Source of the DNA: Tamlana sp038148895
Lineage (GTDB): Bacteria; Bacteroidota; Bacteroidia; Flavobacteriales; Flavobacteriaceae
Assembly (NCBI GenBank): GCA_038148895.1
Contig: JBBVGQ010000001.1
Strand: one strand, 5' to 3'
DNA length: 64,000 nt
Made by a program: the position numbers and the translations under genes
Notes under the pieces: model-generated
Databases searched by the model: none
Told to the model about the DNA's origin: nothing
What the model saw: only the letters and a program-made list of their open reading frames with translations
Shown here: positions 53,314-61,560 of the stretch, piece after piece
Numbering within the stretch: position 1 is the first letter of the stretch
Layout of the letters: the number at the start of each line of letters is the position of its first letter

Positions 53314-53484
53314 TGCGTTAGGGATTGAAGCGATATCCTTTTTAAAATTTAAAAAGCGTATTGATTTTAGTGAGGACCTAGATTTAACAGATTGCCACAC
53401 TTCGACTTCGCTCAGTGCAGGCTACCTCCGCGCAATGACGTTTTTAAAAAGATACAGCGGAAAGCCCGACCCTTGTGGTAACGC
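53314..53484 (+). ncRNA. Possible structured RNA (candidate Flavo-1-like) upstream of dciA
   Basis: GCGTTA at 53314-53319 pairs with TAACGC at 53479-53484. An inner stem joins GATATCCTTTTTAAAA (53331-53346) with TTTTTAAAAAGATAC (53441-53455). Around the stems stand short conserved-looking blocks GGGATTGAAGCG and AGCGGAAAGCCCGACC. I recall similar blocks in many Flavobacteria intergenic regions, and the Rfam Flavo-1 motif is my candidate, but I could not scan it. The apical part holds a REP-like insertion. Strand is assumed from the downstream gene. Confidence 0.5.
53389..53440. repeat. REP-like element inside the loop of the structured RNA
   Basis: Begins with AGATTGCCACACTTCGACT and ends with GCGCAATGACG. 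The ATTGC/GCAAT ends are inverted, and TTCGACTTCGCTCAGTG lies between. Elements of the form GTCATTGCG...GGCAATCT are dispersed in many genomes. A related fragment (TTTCGACTGCGCTCAAGGTGACA) lies after mutL near 47525. Confidence 0.5.
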
Positions 53485-53501
53485 CAAAAAAATTAAACAA
53501 C

Positions 53502-53798
53502 ATGCCAAAACGCAACAATGAACATATCAGTATAAGCGATGCCCTAAAAGAATTTATAGAAACCAACAAGCTTGAAAAGGGACTTAACAAAGTAAATGTT
53601 GCAGAGGCCTGGGCAAAACTTATGGGCAATGGTGTTAACAATTACACAACTTCGGTTAGCCTAGAACGAGAGACGCTTTATGTACAGCTAAGTTCTAGTG
53701 TTTTGAGGGAAGAACTAAGTTATGGCAAACAAAAAATTATTGACATGCTAAATGAAGAGCTGGGCAAAGAAATTATTAAAAAACTGGTTTTAAGATAA
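53502..53798 (+). CDS. DUF721 / DciA-type protein
   Basis: 98 residues from the ATG at 53502 (MPKRNNEHISISDALKEFIE). An in-frame start nine codons earlier lies in non-coding sequence. The DUF721 core VNVAEAWAKLMGNGVNNYT and LYVQLSSSVLREELSYGK is clear. DciA proteins help load the replicative helicase DnaB in bacteria that lack DnaC. Nearby recF fits a replication theme. Confidence 0.85.
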   Translation: MPKRNNEHISISDALKEFIETNKLEKGLNKVNVAEAWAKLMGNGVNNYTTSVSLERETLYVQLSSSVLREELSYGKQKIIDMLNEELGKEIIKKLVLR

Positions 53799-53897
53799 TT
53801 ACAACTTAAAATTAAATTGAAATAATTGCCCTAAATGCAACAAGGTATTATTATTTACATTACCTTTGGTGCTTTAATTTTTATAATACAAAATACA

Positions 53898-54089
53898 ATG
53901 AGTAAAGGTACAGTAAAATTTTTCAATGATTCTAAAGGATTTGGATTCATCATTGAAGAAGGCACCAAAAAAGAACATTTCGTACACATTTCCGGACTAG
54001 TCGATGAAATTCGTGAAGGTGATGTTGTAGAATTCGATCTACAAGAAGGTAGAAAAGGATTAAACGCCGTAAACGTAAAAGTAGTCTAA
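53898..54089 (+). CDS. Cold-shock-domain protein
   Basis: 63 residues from the ATG at 53898 (MSKGTVKFFNDSKGFGFI). A longer frame from 53835 adds hydrophobic residues foreign to the family. RNP1 (KGFGFI) and RNP2 (HFVHISGL) motifs bind single-stranded RNA or DNA. It works as an RNA chaperone. A strong terminator follows 31 bases after the stop. Confidence 0.95.
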   Translation: MSKGTVKFFNDSKGFGFIIEEGTKKEHFVHISGLVDEIREGDVVEFDLQEGRKGLNAVNVKVV

Positions 54090-54120
54090 CACCATATACT
54101 ATTTAACAATTACAAGTAAG

Positions 54121-54148
54121 GCCTATCAAAATTGATAGGCTTTTTTTT
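54121..54148 (+). terminator. Terminator after the cold-shock gene
   Basis: Stem GCCTATCAA / TTGATAGGC with a two-base loop and eight T immediately after: a strong rho-independent terminator. Confidence 0.92.
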
Positions 54149-54181
54149 GCACCTATTTTTTTGACTCTAAAGATTACAGAC

Positions 54182-54225
54182 AAAAAAACGGACGGAAAAT
54201 ATCAATTAACTTTCCGTCCGTTTTT
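54182..54225. terminator. Bidirectional terminator, mainly for ndk
   Basis: An 11-base stem ACGGACGGAAA / TTTCCGTCCGT with a 12-base loop, flanked by A and T runs on both sides. It lies 20 bases past the ndk stop (minus strand) and also after the cold-shock terminator. Confidence 0.88.
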
Positions 54226-54244
54226 AAAGTTTTATGTTTTTATC

Positions 54245-54664
54245 TTAGAACATCTCGCGTCCTGAAAAGTGAAAGGCGCCTTCAATAGCGGCATTTTCAT
54301 CGCTATCACTTCCGTGAATTGAATTTTCAGTTATGGAGTTGGCATATATTTTTCTGATGGTGCCTTCGGCAGCTTCCTCTGGGTTTGTTGCTCCAATTAA
54401 AGTTCTAAAATCATCCACGGCATTGTCTTTTTCCAAAATAGCAGCCACTATTGGACCGCGCGTCATATATTCTACCAATTCGCCAAAAAACGGACGCGCT
54501 TTATGGATGCCGTAAAACTCCTGTGCATCTGCTTTTGTCATTTGGGTTAATTTCATTGCCACTATTCTAAAACCCGAAGCTGCAATTTTTTCCAATATAG
54601 CACCTATGTGCCCTTTTTCAACCGCATCCGGCTTTATCATGGTAAATGTTCTGTTTGTTGCCAT
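54245..54664 (-). CDS. ndk: Nucleoside-diphosphate kinase
   Basis: 139 residues. RTFTMIKPDAVEKGHIG at the N-terminus and the active-site His in NSIHGSDSDENA. It transfers the gamma phosphate between nucleotides through a phosphohistidine. A good promoter is seen upstream. Confidence 0.96.
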   Translation of the reverse strand: MATNRTFTMIKPDAVEKGHIGAILEKIAASGFRIVAMKLTQMTKADAQEFYGIHKARPFFGELVEYMTRGPIVAAILEKDNAVDDFRTLIGATNPEEAAEGTIRKIYANSITENSIHGSDSDENAAIEGAFHFSGREMF

Positions 54665-54728
54665 TTATATTGTTTTAATGTATTCAATAATTAATAAAAC
54701 CAACAAAACCTTTTCGTTGATTTTCGTG

Positions 54729-54758
54729 CAAAAGTAATGTATTTCTGCTTAATGGCAA
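54729..54758 (-). promoter_or_regulatory. Promoter of ndk
   Basis: Minus strand: TTG at 54758-54756, a 19-base spacer, TACTTTTG at 54736-54729. It lies 64 bases before the ATG and matches the Bacteroidota consensus. Confidence 0.65.
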
Positions 54759-54795
54759 GTCTGCCAATTTTAAAAATATTGTATATTCGCAATCT

Positions 54796-55815
54796 ATGAC
54801 AAAACAAGATATTGCTAGCGTTAAGCAGCTATTGGCCACAAAAAAAAAGATAGTTATTGTACCCCATAAAAATCCTGATGGTGACGCTATTGGGTCTTCT
54901 TTAGGTTTGTATCACTATCTCTTAAAAGGAAATCATGATGTTCATGTTTTAGTGCCGAATGATTTTCCTTCCTTTCTCAAATGGATACCTGGAAGCGATT
55001 CCATTTTAAGGCACGATTCGCAAACAAAAATGTGCAATGGCCTAATTGCAGATGCCGATATAATTTTCACATTAGATTTTAATGCCCTTCATAGAACCGA
55101 CCAAATGGAACAAGTTTTGGCAGAAAACAAAGGTGTCAAAATCATGATAGACCACCATCAAGCACCAGATGATTACGCACTCTATACCTACAGCGATGTG
55201 CATATGAGTTCAACTTGCGAAATGGTTTACCACTTTATTGATATGCTCGGCGATATTGATTTAATCGATAAAGATATTGCCACATGTTTGTATGTTGGCA
55301 TTATGACCGATACGGGTTCGTTTCGGTTTTCATCTACCAGCAGCACCACGCACAATGTTGTTGCCAATTTAATGGAAAAAGGAGCCGATAATGCAGAAAT
55401 ACACAATAACATTTACGACTCCAGCAGCTATGAGCGGCTACAGCTATTGGGTTGTGCGCTTAGCAATTTAGTGGTCATTCCAGAATTTAGAACAGCCTAT
55501 ATCACGCTTTCACAAGAAGAATTGAACCGCTTTAATTACAAAAAGGGAGATACCGAAGGTGTGGTAAATTATGGCCTATCCATTGAAGGTGTTATTTTGG
55601 CCGCTATTTTCATAGAAGACAAACAAGAGGGCATCATAAAAATATCGTTACGCTCAAAAGGCAATTTTTCGGTTAATGAAATGTCTAGGGCGCATTTCAA
55701 CGGTGGCGGGCACATCAATGCTGCCGGCGGCAAGAGCTATTTGCCTTTAAAAGACACAGTTGAAAAATTTATTAGTATATTGCCTAGTTATAATAAAGCC
55801 CTGAATGATGAATAA
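54796..55815 (+). CDS. DHH-family phosphoesterase (NrnA-type nanoRNase/pAp phosphatase)
   Basis: 339 residues. NPDGDAIGSSLGLY and MIDHHQAPDDYA are the DHH catalytic metal sites, and GGGHINAAGG is the DHHA1 substrate-binding box. Such enzymes degrade short RNAs and pAp, replacing Orn. Its stop overlaps the gldI start by 11 bases. Confidence 0.9.
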   Translation: MTKQDIASVKQLLATKKKIVIVPHKNPDGDAIGSSLGLYHYLLKGNHDVHVLVPNDFPSFLKWIPGSDSILRHDSQTKMCNGLIADADIIFTLDFNALHRTDQMEQVLAENKGVKIMIDHHQAPDDYALYTYSDVHMSSTCEMVYHFIDMLGDIDLIDKDIATCLYVGIMTDTGSFRFSSTSSTTHNVVANLMEKGADNAEIHNNIYDSSSYERLQLLGCALSNLVVIPEFRTAYITLSQEELNRFNYKKGDTEGVVNYGLSIEGVILAAIFIEDKQEGIIKISLRSKGNFSVNEMSRAHFNGGGHINAAGGKSYLPLKDTVEKFISILPSYNKALNDE

Positions 55816-56350
55816 ACTATTAACCATAGCTTTTGTTTTGCTCCTTTTTAACTGCAAAACGCCCGAAGCAAGACGCCCAATTTCTGTAAAAACGGGCTCT
55901 TTCATTGATGCTTCCGTCGAGCGAAACAAAAAATTGAACGCCAAAGAACAAGCTACCATTGAAAAAATAATGGAGCAACAACAGAAAGATTATATTGCTT
56001 CAGAGAGCGGATTTTGGTACTACTACAATATTAAAACTGAAAACGATACTTTAAAAACACCTGATTTCGGTGATATTGTCAACTTTAATTATGACGTAAA
56101 ATCCTTAAAAGGACATACTATTTATTCTTTTGAAGACCTAAAAACGCAAACCTATGCCATGGATAAGGAAGAGCTTTTTACCGGGTTGCGTGAAGGCCTA
56201 AAATTGATGAAAACAGGTGAAACAGTCACATTTTTATTTCCATCGCAAAAAGCATTCGGATATTACGGCGACGAGAATAAAATAGGTAGCAATACGCCTT
56301 TAATTTGCGAAGTCACCATAAACTCCATTACGCCAAATCAAACCAATTAA
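55805..56350 (+). CDS. gldI: Gliding-motility-associated peptidyl-prolyl isomerase GldI
   Basis: 181 residues, lipoprotein signal VLLLFNC (Cys17). FKBP-type fold in the second half (GDIVNFNYDVKSLKG, TGLREGLKLMKTGETVTFLFPS, FGYYGDENKIGSNTPLIC). In Flavobacterium GldI is needed for gliding and the type IX secretion system. Its presence suggests, but does not prove, gliding. The next isomerase gene begins one base after its stop. Confidence 0.85.
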   Translation: MMNKLLTIAFVLLLFNCKTPEARRPISVKTGSFIDASVERNKKLNAKEQATIEKIMEQQQKDYIASESGFWYYYNIKTENDTLKTPDFGDIVNFNYDVKSLKGHTIYSFEDLKTQTYAMDKEELFTGLREGLKLMKTGETVTFLFPSQKAFGYYGDENKIGSNTPLICEVTINSITPNQTN

Positions 56351-56351
56351 A

Positions 56352-57494
56352 ATGAAATCCCTGAAAAACGCCGTTAAACTTTTAACCTTAGCACTACTTT
56401 TTTCATTCATTTCCTGTAAAGCCCCATATCCAGAATTGGAGGATGGCATGTATGCCGAATTCACTACTGATAAGGGTATTATGGTAGCCAAACTGGAACA
56501 AGAAAAAGTACCAACAACAGTGGCTAATTTTGTATCGTTGGCTGAAGGTACAAATACTTTGGTAAGCGATTCGCTGAAAGACAAGAAATTTTATAATGGG
56601 CTGAAATTCCACCGTGTAGTACCCGATTTCATGATACAAGGCGGTGATCCAAACGGTGATGGTTCTGGAAACCCAGGATACAGGTTTAATGATGAATTTG
56701 ACCCTAGCTTAAAACACGACAAAAAAGGGATTTTGGCCATGGCCAATTCTGGTTACGGCACCAATGGAAGTCAGTTTTACATCACACATAAGGCCACACC
56801 TTGGCTTGATGCCTATGATGAAGAAGGCCATCTAAAAAATTGTGAGGATCGACGTGTAAGTTGTCACACTGTTTTTGGAGAAGTGGTTCTTGGGCTTGAG
56901 GTTATTGATTCCATTCAACAGGATGATGTGATGCAAGAAGTAAAAATCATTAGAAAAGGGAAAGCTGCTAAAAATTTTGACGCTCCTAAGGTTTTTAAAA
57001 ATCATTTTGTTGAAGCCGAACGTCTTGAAAAAGAAAAAGAAGCAAAAGCAGAAGCCATCATAAAAGCGTCAAAAGCAAAATTTGACAAACAACAGGTACA
57101 AGCCACAACAATGGAATCTGGTTTACAATACTATATTTCAGAAAAAGGATCAGGCGAAAAATTACCAGAAGACGCTGAAGTTTTAGCCCATTATGCCGTG
57201 TATTTTGAAAACGGAAAATTATTGGAAACCAGCAAATTGGAAATTGCAGAAGCTTTGGATGCCGTTAATCCAAGACGAAAAGCAGCAGACGGATACCAGC
57301 CCATTTCTGCTGAATTAGGCCCTGATGCACGAATGATTCCTGGATTTAAAGAAGGCCTAAAACAGCTTAGCGTTGGGGATAAGGCTACTTTGTTTATACC
57401 CTATCATCTGGCTTATGGGGAATCTGGCACACGTGGTATTCCACCGCAATCCAACCTAATTTTTGAAGTTGAAATAGTAGAACTTCTTAAATAA
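56352..57494 (+). CDS. Cyclophilin-FKBP fusion peptidyl-prolyl isomerase, lipoprotein
   Basis: 380 residues, lipoprotein Cys22 (FSFISC). Residues 35-205 are cyclophilin-like (VANFVSLAEGT, FHRVVPDFMIQGGDPNGDG, NGSQFYITHKATPWLD). A Lys/Glu-rich helix at about 225-255 links to an FKBP domain at 260-380 (IPGFKEGLKQLSVGDKATLFIPYHLAYG). Two isomerase classes in one chain serve envelope protein folding. The position after gldI indicates shared secretion or folding work. Confidence 0.93.
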   Translation: MKSLKNAVKLLTLALLFSFISCKAPYPELEDGMYAEFTTDKGIMVAKLEQEKVPTTVANFVSLAEGTNTLVSDSLKDKKFYNGLKFHRVVPDFMIQGGDPNGDGSGNPGYRFNDEFDPSLKHDKKGILAMANSGYGTNGSQFYITHKATPWLDAYDEEGHLKNCEDRRVSCHTVFGEVVLGLEVIDSIQQDDVMQEVKIIRKGKAAKNFDAPKVFKNHFVEAERLEKEKEAKAEAIIKASKAKFDKQQVQATTMESGLQYYISEKGSGEKLPEDAEVLAHYAVYFENGKLLETSKLEIAEALDAVNPRRKAADGYQPISAELGPDARMIPGFKEGLKQLSVGDKATLFIPYHLAYGESGTRGIPPQSNLIFEVEIVELLK

Positions 57495-57549
57495 ATTTTA
57501 ACACTAAACACAGCACAAACCTTTATATTTACGGCATAAAACAAAGCAC

Positions 57550-58473
57550 ATGCAACTTTTAAAATTTGATTGGAACCCCATTACGGGCATTGATATTTCT
57601 GGAAATTTCAAACTCCATTTTTATAGCCTCATGTGGGTGGTTGCATTTATATTGGGGTGGTACATTATGAAACGCATTTTCACCAAAGAAAAAATATCTT
57701 TGGACTACCTCGACCCACTTTTTATCTATACCGTTTTGGCCACTATGCTGGGCGCAAGATTGGGCCATGTGTTGTTTTACCAATCGGAATTGATTACCCA
57801 AGATTTTTTCAGCATCTTTTTACCGTTTAAATTTAAAGGTGGTTTTGAGTTTACAGGTTTTCAAGGTCTTGCCAGCCATGGTGCAGCCATTGGCATTATT
57901 ATTGGCATGTACCTCTACCGACGAAAATACAAGTACAAATCACTGCTCTGGATTTTAGACCGAGTGGTGATTTCAGTAGCTTCAGGGGCTGTTTTTATTA
58001 GGATTGGAAATTTTATCAATTCTGAAATTATTGGAAAAGAATCGGGCGATTTCCCTTTGGGCGTACGTTTTATACAAGATTATTACAACAAGTACGACGC
58101 CATGCGTATTGCAGGCACCAAAAACGTACAAAAAGCCTACGATGCCATTGCTGCCAACCCCGAATTAGTGGAACAAGTGCCCTACCGCCACCCAGCACAA
58201 TTGTACGAATCGTTTTGCTATATTTTTGTGTTTTTGATTTTATGGTATTTCTACTCGAAAACCTCTAAAAAAGACCAAACTGGATTTTTATTTGGGCTGT
58301 TTTTAATCCTACTTTGGACCATCAGATTTTTTGTCGAATTCGTTAAAGAACCACAGGGCGATGAGTACATCAATTGGTTAGGACTAAACACTGGCCAATG
58401 GCTGAGTATTCCTTTTATTTTGATTGGACTGTACTTTATGTTTATTTATAAACCCAAAAATGTAGTAAACTAA
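57550..58473 (+). CDS. lgt: Prolipoprotein diacylglyceryl transferase
   Basis: 307 residues, seven hydrophobic helices. GARLGHVLFY, FQGLASHGAAIGII, RIGNFINSEIIGKES (signature with conserved Arg, Asn and Glu) and YRHPAQLYES are Lgt motifs. It attaches diacylglyceryl to the lipobox Cys of all the lipoproteins in this window. The DUF192 gene starts one base after its stop. Confidence 0.95.
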   Translation: MQLLKFDWNPITGIDISGNFKLHFYSLMWVVAFILGWYIMKRIFTKEKISLDYLDPLFIYTVLATMLGARLGHVLFYQSELITQDFFSIFLPFKFKGGFEFTGFQGLASHGAAIGIIIGMYLYRRKYKYKSLLWILDRVVISVASGAVFIRIGNFINSEIIGKESGDFPLGVRFIQDYYNKYDAMRIAGTKNVQKAYDAIAANPELVEQVPYRHPAQLYESFCYIFVFLILWYFYSKTSKKDQTGFLFGLFLILLWTIRFFVEFVKEPQGDEYINWLGLNTGQWLSIPFILIGLYFMFIYKPKNVVN

Positions 58474-58474
58474 C

Positions 58475-58951
58475 ATGCGTTTTAAATCTTTCCTTTTACT
58501 TGTCTGTCTTGTTTTTTCAATGCTTTTATCGTCATGTAAAAATGACAAAAAAGTCATTAAACAGACGGAAGTAATCTTTAAAAAGGAAGGTGAACTCACC
58601 ATTTTTAAAAGTGTCGATTCTACACAAATCAACTTGGATATTGAAATTGCCGATACCGAGTTTGATCGCGAAACGGGCCTTATGTACCGTCATAATATGC
58701 CAAACAACCAAGGCATGTTGTTTGTTTTTGAAGATGAACGTCCTCGCAATTTCTACATGAAGAATACCGAGATTCCATTGGACTTGATATATGTTGCTGC
58801 CAACAAAAAAATTGTAAGTTTTCAAAAAAACGCCAAGCCTTTTGATGAATCTTCTCTACCCTCAAATGCGCCAGCAAAATATGTTTTGGAGGTTAATGCT
58901 GGTTTGGCCGATACCTGGAACCTTCGTGTTGGTGATAGCTTAAGCTTCTAA
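58475..58951 (+). CDS. DUF192 family lipoprotein
   Basis: 158 residues, lipoprotein signal SMLLSSC (Cys21). DUF192 core with DREGLMYR-like segment FDRETGLMYRHNMPNNQGML, FYMKNTEIPLDLIYV and PAKYVLEVNAGLADTWNL. The function of the family is not settled. It is probably cotranscribed with lgt. Confidence 0.87.
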   Translation: MRFKSFLLLVCLVFSMLLSSCKNDKKVIKQTEVIFKKEGELTIFKSVDSTQINLDIEIADTEFDRETGLMYRHNMPNNQGMLFVFEDERPRNFYMKNTEIPLDLIYVAANKKIVSFQKNAKPFDESSLPSNAPAKYVLEVNAGLADTWNLRVGDSLSF

Positions 58952-59015
58952 TTTTTTTGGGATTACAAAAACTGATTTTGTCAATAAGTTCAGCAAACCC
59001 CTCAAAAAAACTAAA

Positions 59016-61391
59016 TCAATGCCGCCTTCCACCGCTATATTCCATAGCCTCACCCTTTCCAAAGCCATAGCTAAAACCGAAGCTTACAAAGCGTCCGCGC
59101 GTATTTTTACTGTAGTTGGTAAAATTGGTTTGAGTAGTAAAACTTTCAAAATATCGTGAAGCAAATACATCGCGAACACCAACACTAAAAACGCCTTTGC
59201 CTTTCAATATTTTTTTACGCAGGCCCAAATCTAAAAAAGCAATATCGTTCATGCTGCCCTGCACTGTTTTGTATTCGGATTCGTAATTGCCAGTGACTTC
59301 AAAATCGAAATTAGCGGGCAATTTAAATTTCGCCATGAGTTTAGACGTCCATTGGTCACCTTTAAAATCAAAAACCTGAGATTCAAAAGTACCTTCCCTA
59401 TTAAATCCGTTATAGTTAAAATCTACATTAAAGATCAACCAATTAATTGGGGTGTATTTGGTGTTAAATTCAATTCCGATGGTGCTGTTGGTTCCAATAT
59501 TTTCGGGTTTTGTGGTATTGACATTATTTTCGGAAGTGGAAATACGTTCAATAACATCGGTGGTGTACCGATGGTAAACCCCAAAATTTAATGAGGTTTT
59601 GCCGATGTCCAAAATGGTGGTCAGCTCATAAGAATCTGTAAACTCGGGCATCAATTCTGGATTTCCTTGACGGATATTAAAACTGTTACGAATGTTGAAA
59701 AATGGATTCAAATCCCAAAGTCGCGGCCTAAACACCCGCTTTGAATAGCCCGCCTGAAGCGAAACAACCTTTGAAAATTTATAGGACGTGTGCACACTAG
59801 GAAAAAGATTGGTATAATTTTGATTGTTGCTTTGGTTGGTGGTCTCCAGAAAGGTTTTTAAATCGGTTTGCTCCAATCTAAGTCCTGCTTTCAATCCCCA
59901 TTTTTCGCCTTCATAAGCACCCGAAAAATAGACTCCAAAAACTTTTTGGTCGTAATTAAAGATATTGGTCAGACCAGTGTCGGGCTCAAAATTCCCATTC
60001 ACCAAGTTGGCAACTTCATAATCGTTGCTTACGTCGTTCAGCACATATTGAGCACCTGTTTCCATACTCCATTGTTCTGAAAAAGGTTTGGTATAATCTA
60101 ACTTAAAGGTATAAATGTACTCTGCGAAATCCGATCGGGTTCTTTGCGTGCCATCCTGGTCATTACCCGAAACTGTTGCATCATTGAACAAGGAAGACAA
60201 ATCTTTTGCAAAGGAATTTCCTATGGCACTGAACAACAGGTCGTGGTCTTCATGATCTTCAAAATCCTTTTTATAAACCAGTTCGTATTGCCATTTGGGG
60301 TTTGTAGCTTCAGTGGCTTCGGAGCGATTCCATTCAGAAACCAAATCATCGTTTTCATCAAACAATTTAAAGTTATTGTTTGAGGGTTGGTCCTCGATTT
60401 CGTAGGCGAAATTACCAGATAGCGTTATCACATCTGTTGGGGTAATGTAATAATCAGTGCCAAGGGTCATGTTATAAAACTTTTCGTTTCTGTAGTCTGT
60501 GCCAACGTTGTAAAGAGCTGTGTTGTTCACAAGGTCTGTATTTGCGTTTTCACCATCACGAGGGTAGCTTCTCCGTCCCAAGCCAAGCTGCGTGAATAGG
60601 TTAAACTTTTCCGACCGACGATTTAAACTTATCCCCACGCTATGATTATCCGGTAAACCAGTATTTAAACTAACCGAGCCATTCAAACCCTTTCGTTCCT
60701 CTTTCCTGATGATGATATTGATGATTCCTGATGTACCTTCAGCATCATACTTTGCAGAGGGATTGGTGATGACTTCTATACTTTCAATCATATCGGCGGT
60801 GATGCTGCCCAATGCCCCGCCATCTTCTGTTAAAATTGAGGGCTTTCCGTTAATGAGTACTTGCACGCCTGAATTACCACGGAGACTAATAACACCTTCA
60901 ATATTTACATTTACTGACGGCACATTATTGAGAACCTCCAATGCACTAACTCCGGTATTGGCGATATCTTTACCCACATTGAACACCCGTTTATCCAGCT
61001 TAAACTGCGTACGTGAAGTTTCGGCCTGAACCACAACCTGGTCTAGTTGCTGGGAATCTTCCGAAAGGTAAGTTGTGCCCAGATCAATCATATTATTAGA
61101 AATGCCGAAATCTCTTATAGTTTTAGATACGAACCCAATAAAACTGATTTCGATATAAAAGTTTTTGGCTTCGGTTCGTAATACAAAAGAGCCATCATCA
61201 GCAGTTACAGAACCTGTAATGGGTTTTTGGGTTTCATTATCAGCAACCATTACTGTGGCATAAGCCAAGGGCTGCTTGCTGTTTTCATCAACCACTTTGC
61301 CTTTTATTTCAATGGTTTGGGCTAAACTCGTCCCGCCAAAAAAATGGACAAAGACCACTAAAAATAAAAGCTTCAAGTACCTTGAAATCAT
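59016..61391 (-). CDS. TonB-type outer-membrane beta-barrel protein with carboxypeptidase-like domain
   Basis: 791 residues. Signal peptide ending in TSLAQ, then a CarboxypepD regulatory-like domain (IEIKGKVVDENSKQPLAYATVMV), a plug-like domain (VSALEVLNNVPSVNVNIEG, LINGKPSILTEDGG, AEGTSGIINIIIRKEE), and the outer-membrane beta-barrel family of TonB receptors. There is no TonB box that I can name and no SusD. Members of this group are abundant in Flavobacteriia and mostly of unknown cargo; peptides, metals or no transport at all are possible. Confidence 0.88.
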   Translation of the reverse strand: MISRYLKLLFLVVFVHFFGGTSLAQTIEIKGKVVDENSKQPLAYATVMVADNETQKPITGSVTADDGSFVLRTEAKNFYIEISFIGFVSKTIRDFGISNNMIDLGTTYLSEDSQQLDQVVVQAETSRTQFKLDKRVFNVGKDIANTGVSALEVLNNVPSVNVNIEGVISLRGNSGVQVLINGKPSILTEDGGALGSITADMIESIEVITNPSAKYDAEGTSGIINIIIRKEERKGLNGSVSLNTGLPDNHSVGISLNRRSEKFNLFTQLGLGRRSYPRDGENANTDLVNNTALYNVGTDYRNEKFYNMTLGTDYYITPTDVITLSGNFAYEIEDQPSNNNFKLFDENDDLVSEWNRSEATEATNPKWQYELVYKKDFEDHEDHDLLFSAIGNSFAKDLSSLFNDATVSGNDQDGTQRTRSDFAEYIYTFKLDYTKPFSEQWSMETGAQYVLNDVSNDYEVANLVNGNFEPDTGLTNIFNYDQKVFGVYFSGAYEGEKWGLKAGLRLEQTDLKTFLETTNQSNNQNYTNLFPSVHTSYKFSKVVSLQAGYSKRVFRPRLWDLNPFFNIRNSFNIRQGNPELMPEFTDSYELTTILDIGKTSLNFGVYHRYTTDVIERISTSENNVNTTKPENIGTNSTIGIEFNTKYTPINWLIFNVDFNYNGFNREGTFESQVFDFKGDQWTSKLMAKFKLPANFDFEVTGNYESEYKTVQGSMNDIAFLDLGLRKKILKGKGVFSVGVRDVFASRYFESFTTQTNFTNYSKNTRGRFVSFGFSYGFGKGEAMEYSGGRRH

Positions 61392-61500
61392 CTTTTTAAA
61401 ATTAGGATGTTTTTTTAGTTTTAGTGAAGATATTAAGTCTTTTTGACTAAAACCCCATTTTTATTTTTAAAGATTTGTTAAAGTGATTTTTTTGAATGGA

Positions 61501-61534
61501 AAATAAAAAGCCCGTCAACAAAAGTTAACGGGCT
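61501..61534 (-). terminator. Terminator of secDF
   Basis: Stem AGCCCGTCAAC (61509-61519) with GTTAACGGGCT (61524-61534), one mismatch, loop of four; on the minus strand a T run follows (TTTTTATTT). It lies 26 bases past the secDF stop. Confidence 0.85.
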
Positions 61535-61560
61535 CCTTTTCAAAGAAAAATGAGTTAGTT

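Noticed and set aside
53835..53897. Longer N-terminus for the cold-shock protein
   Set aside because: The added hydrophobic residues are foreign to the cold-shock fold; the usual MSKGTVKFF begins at 53898.
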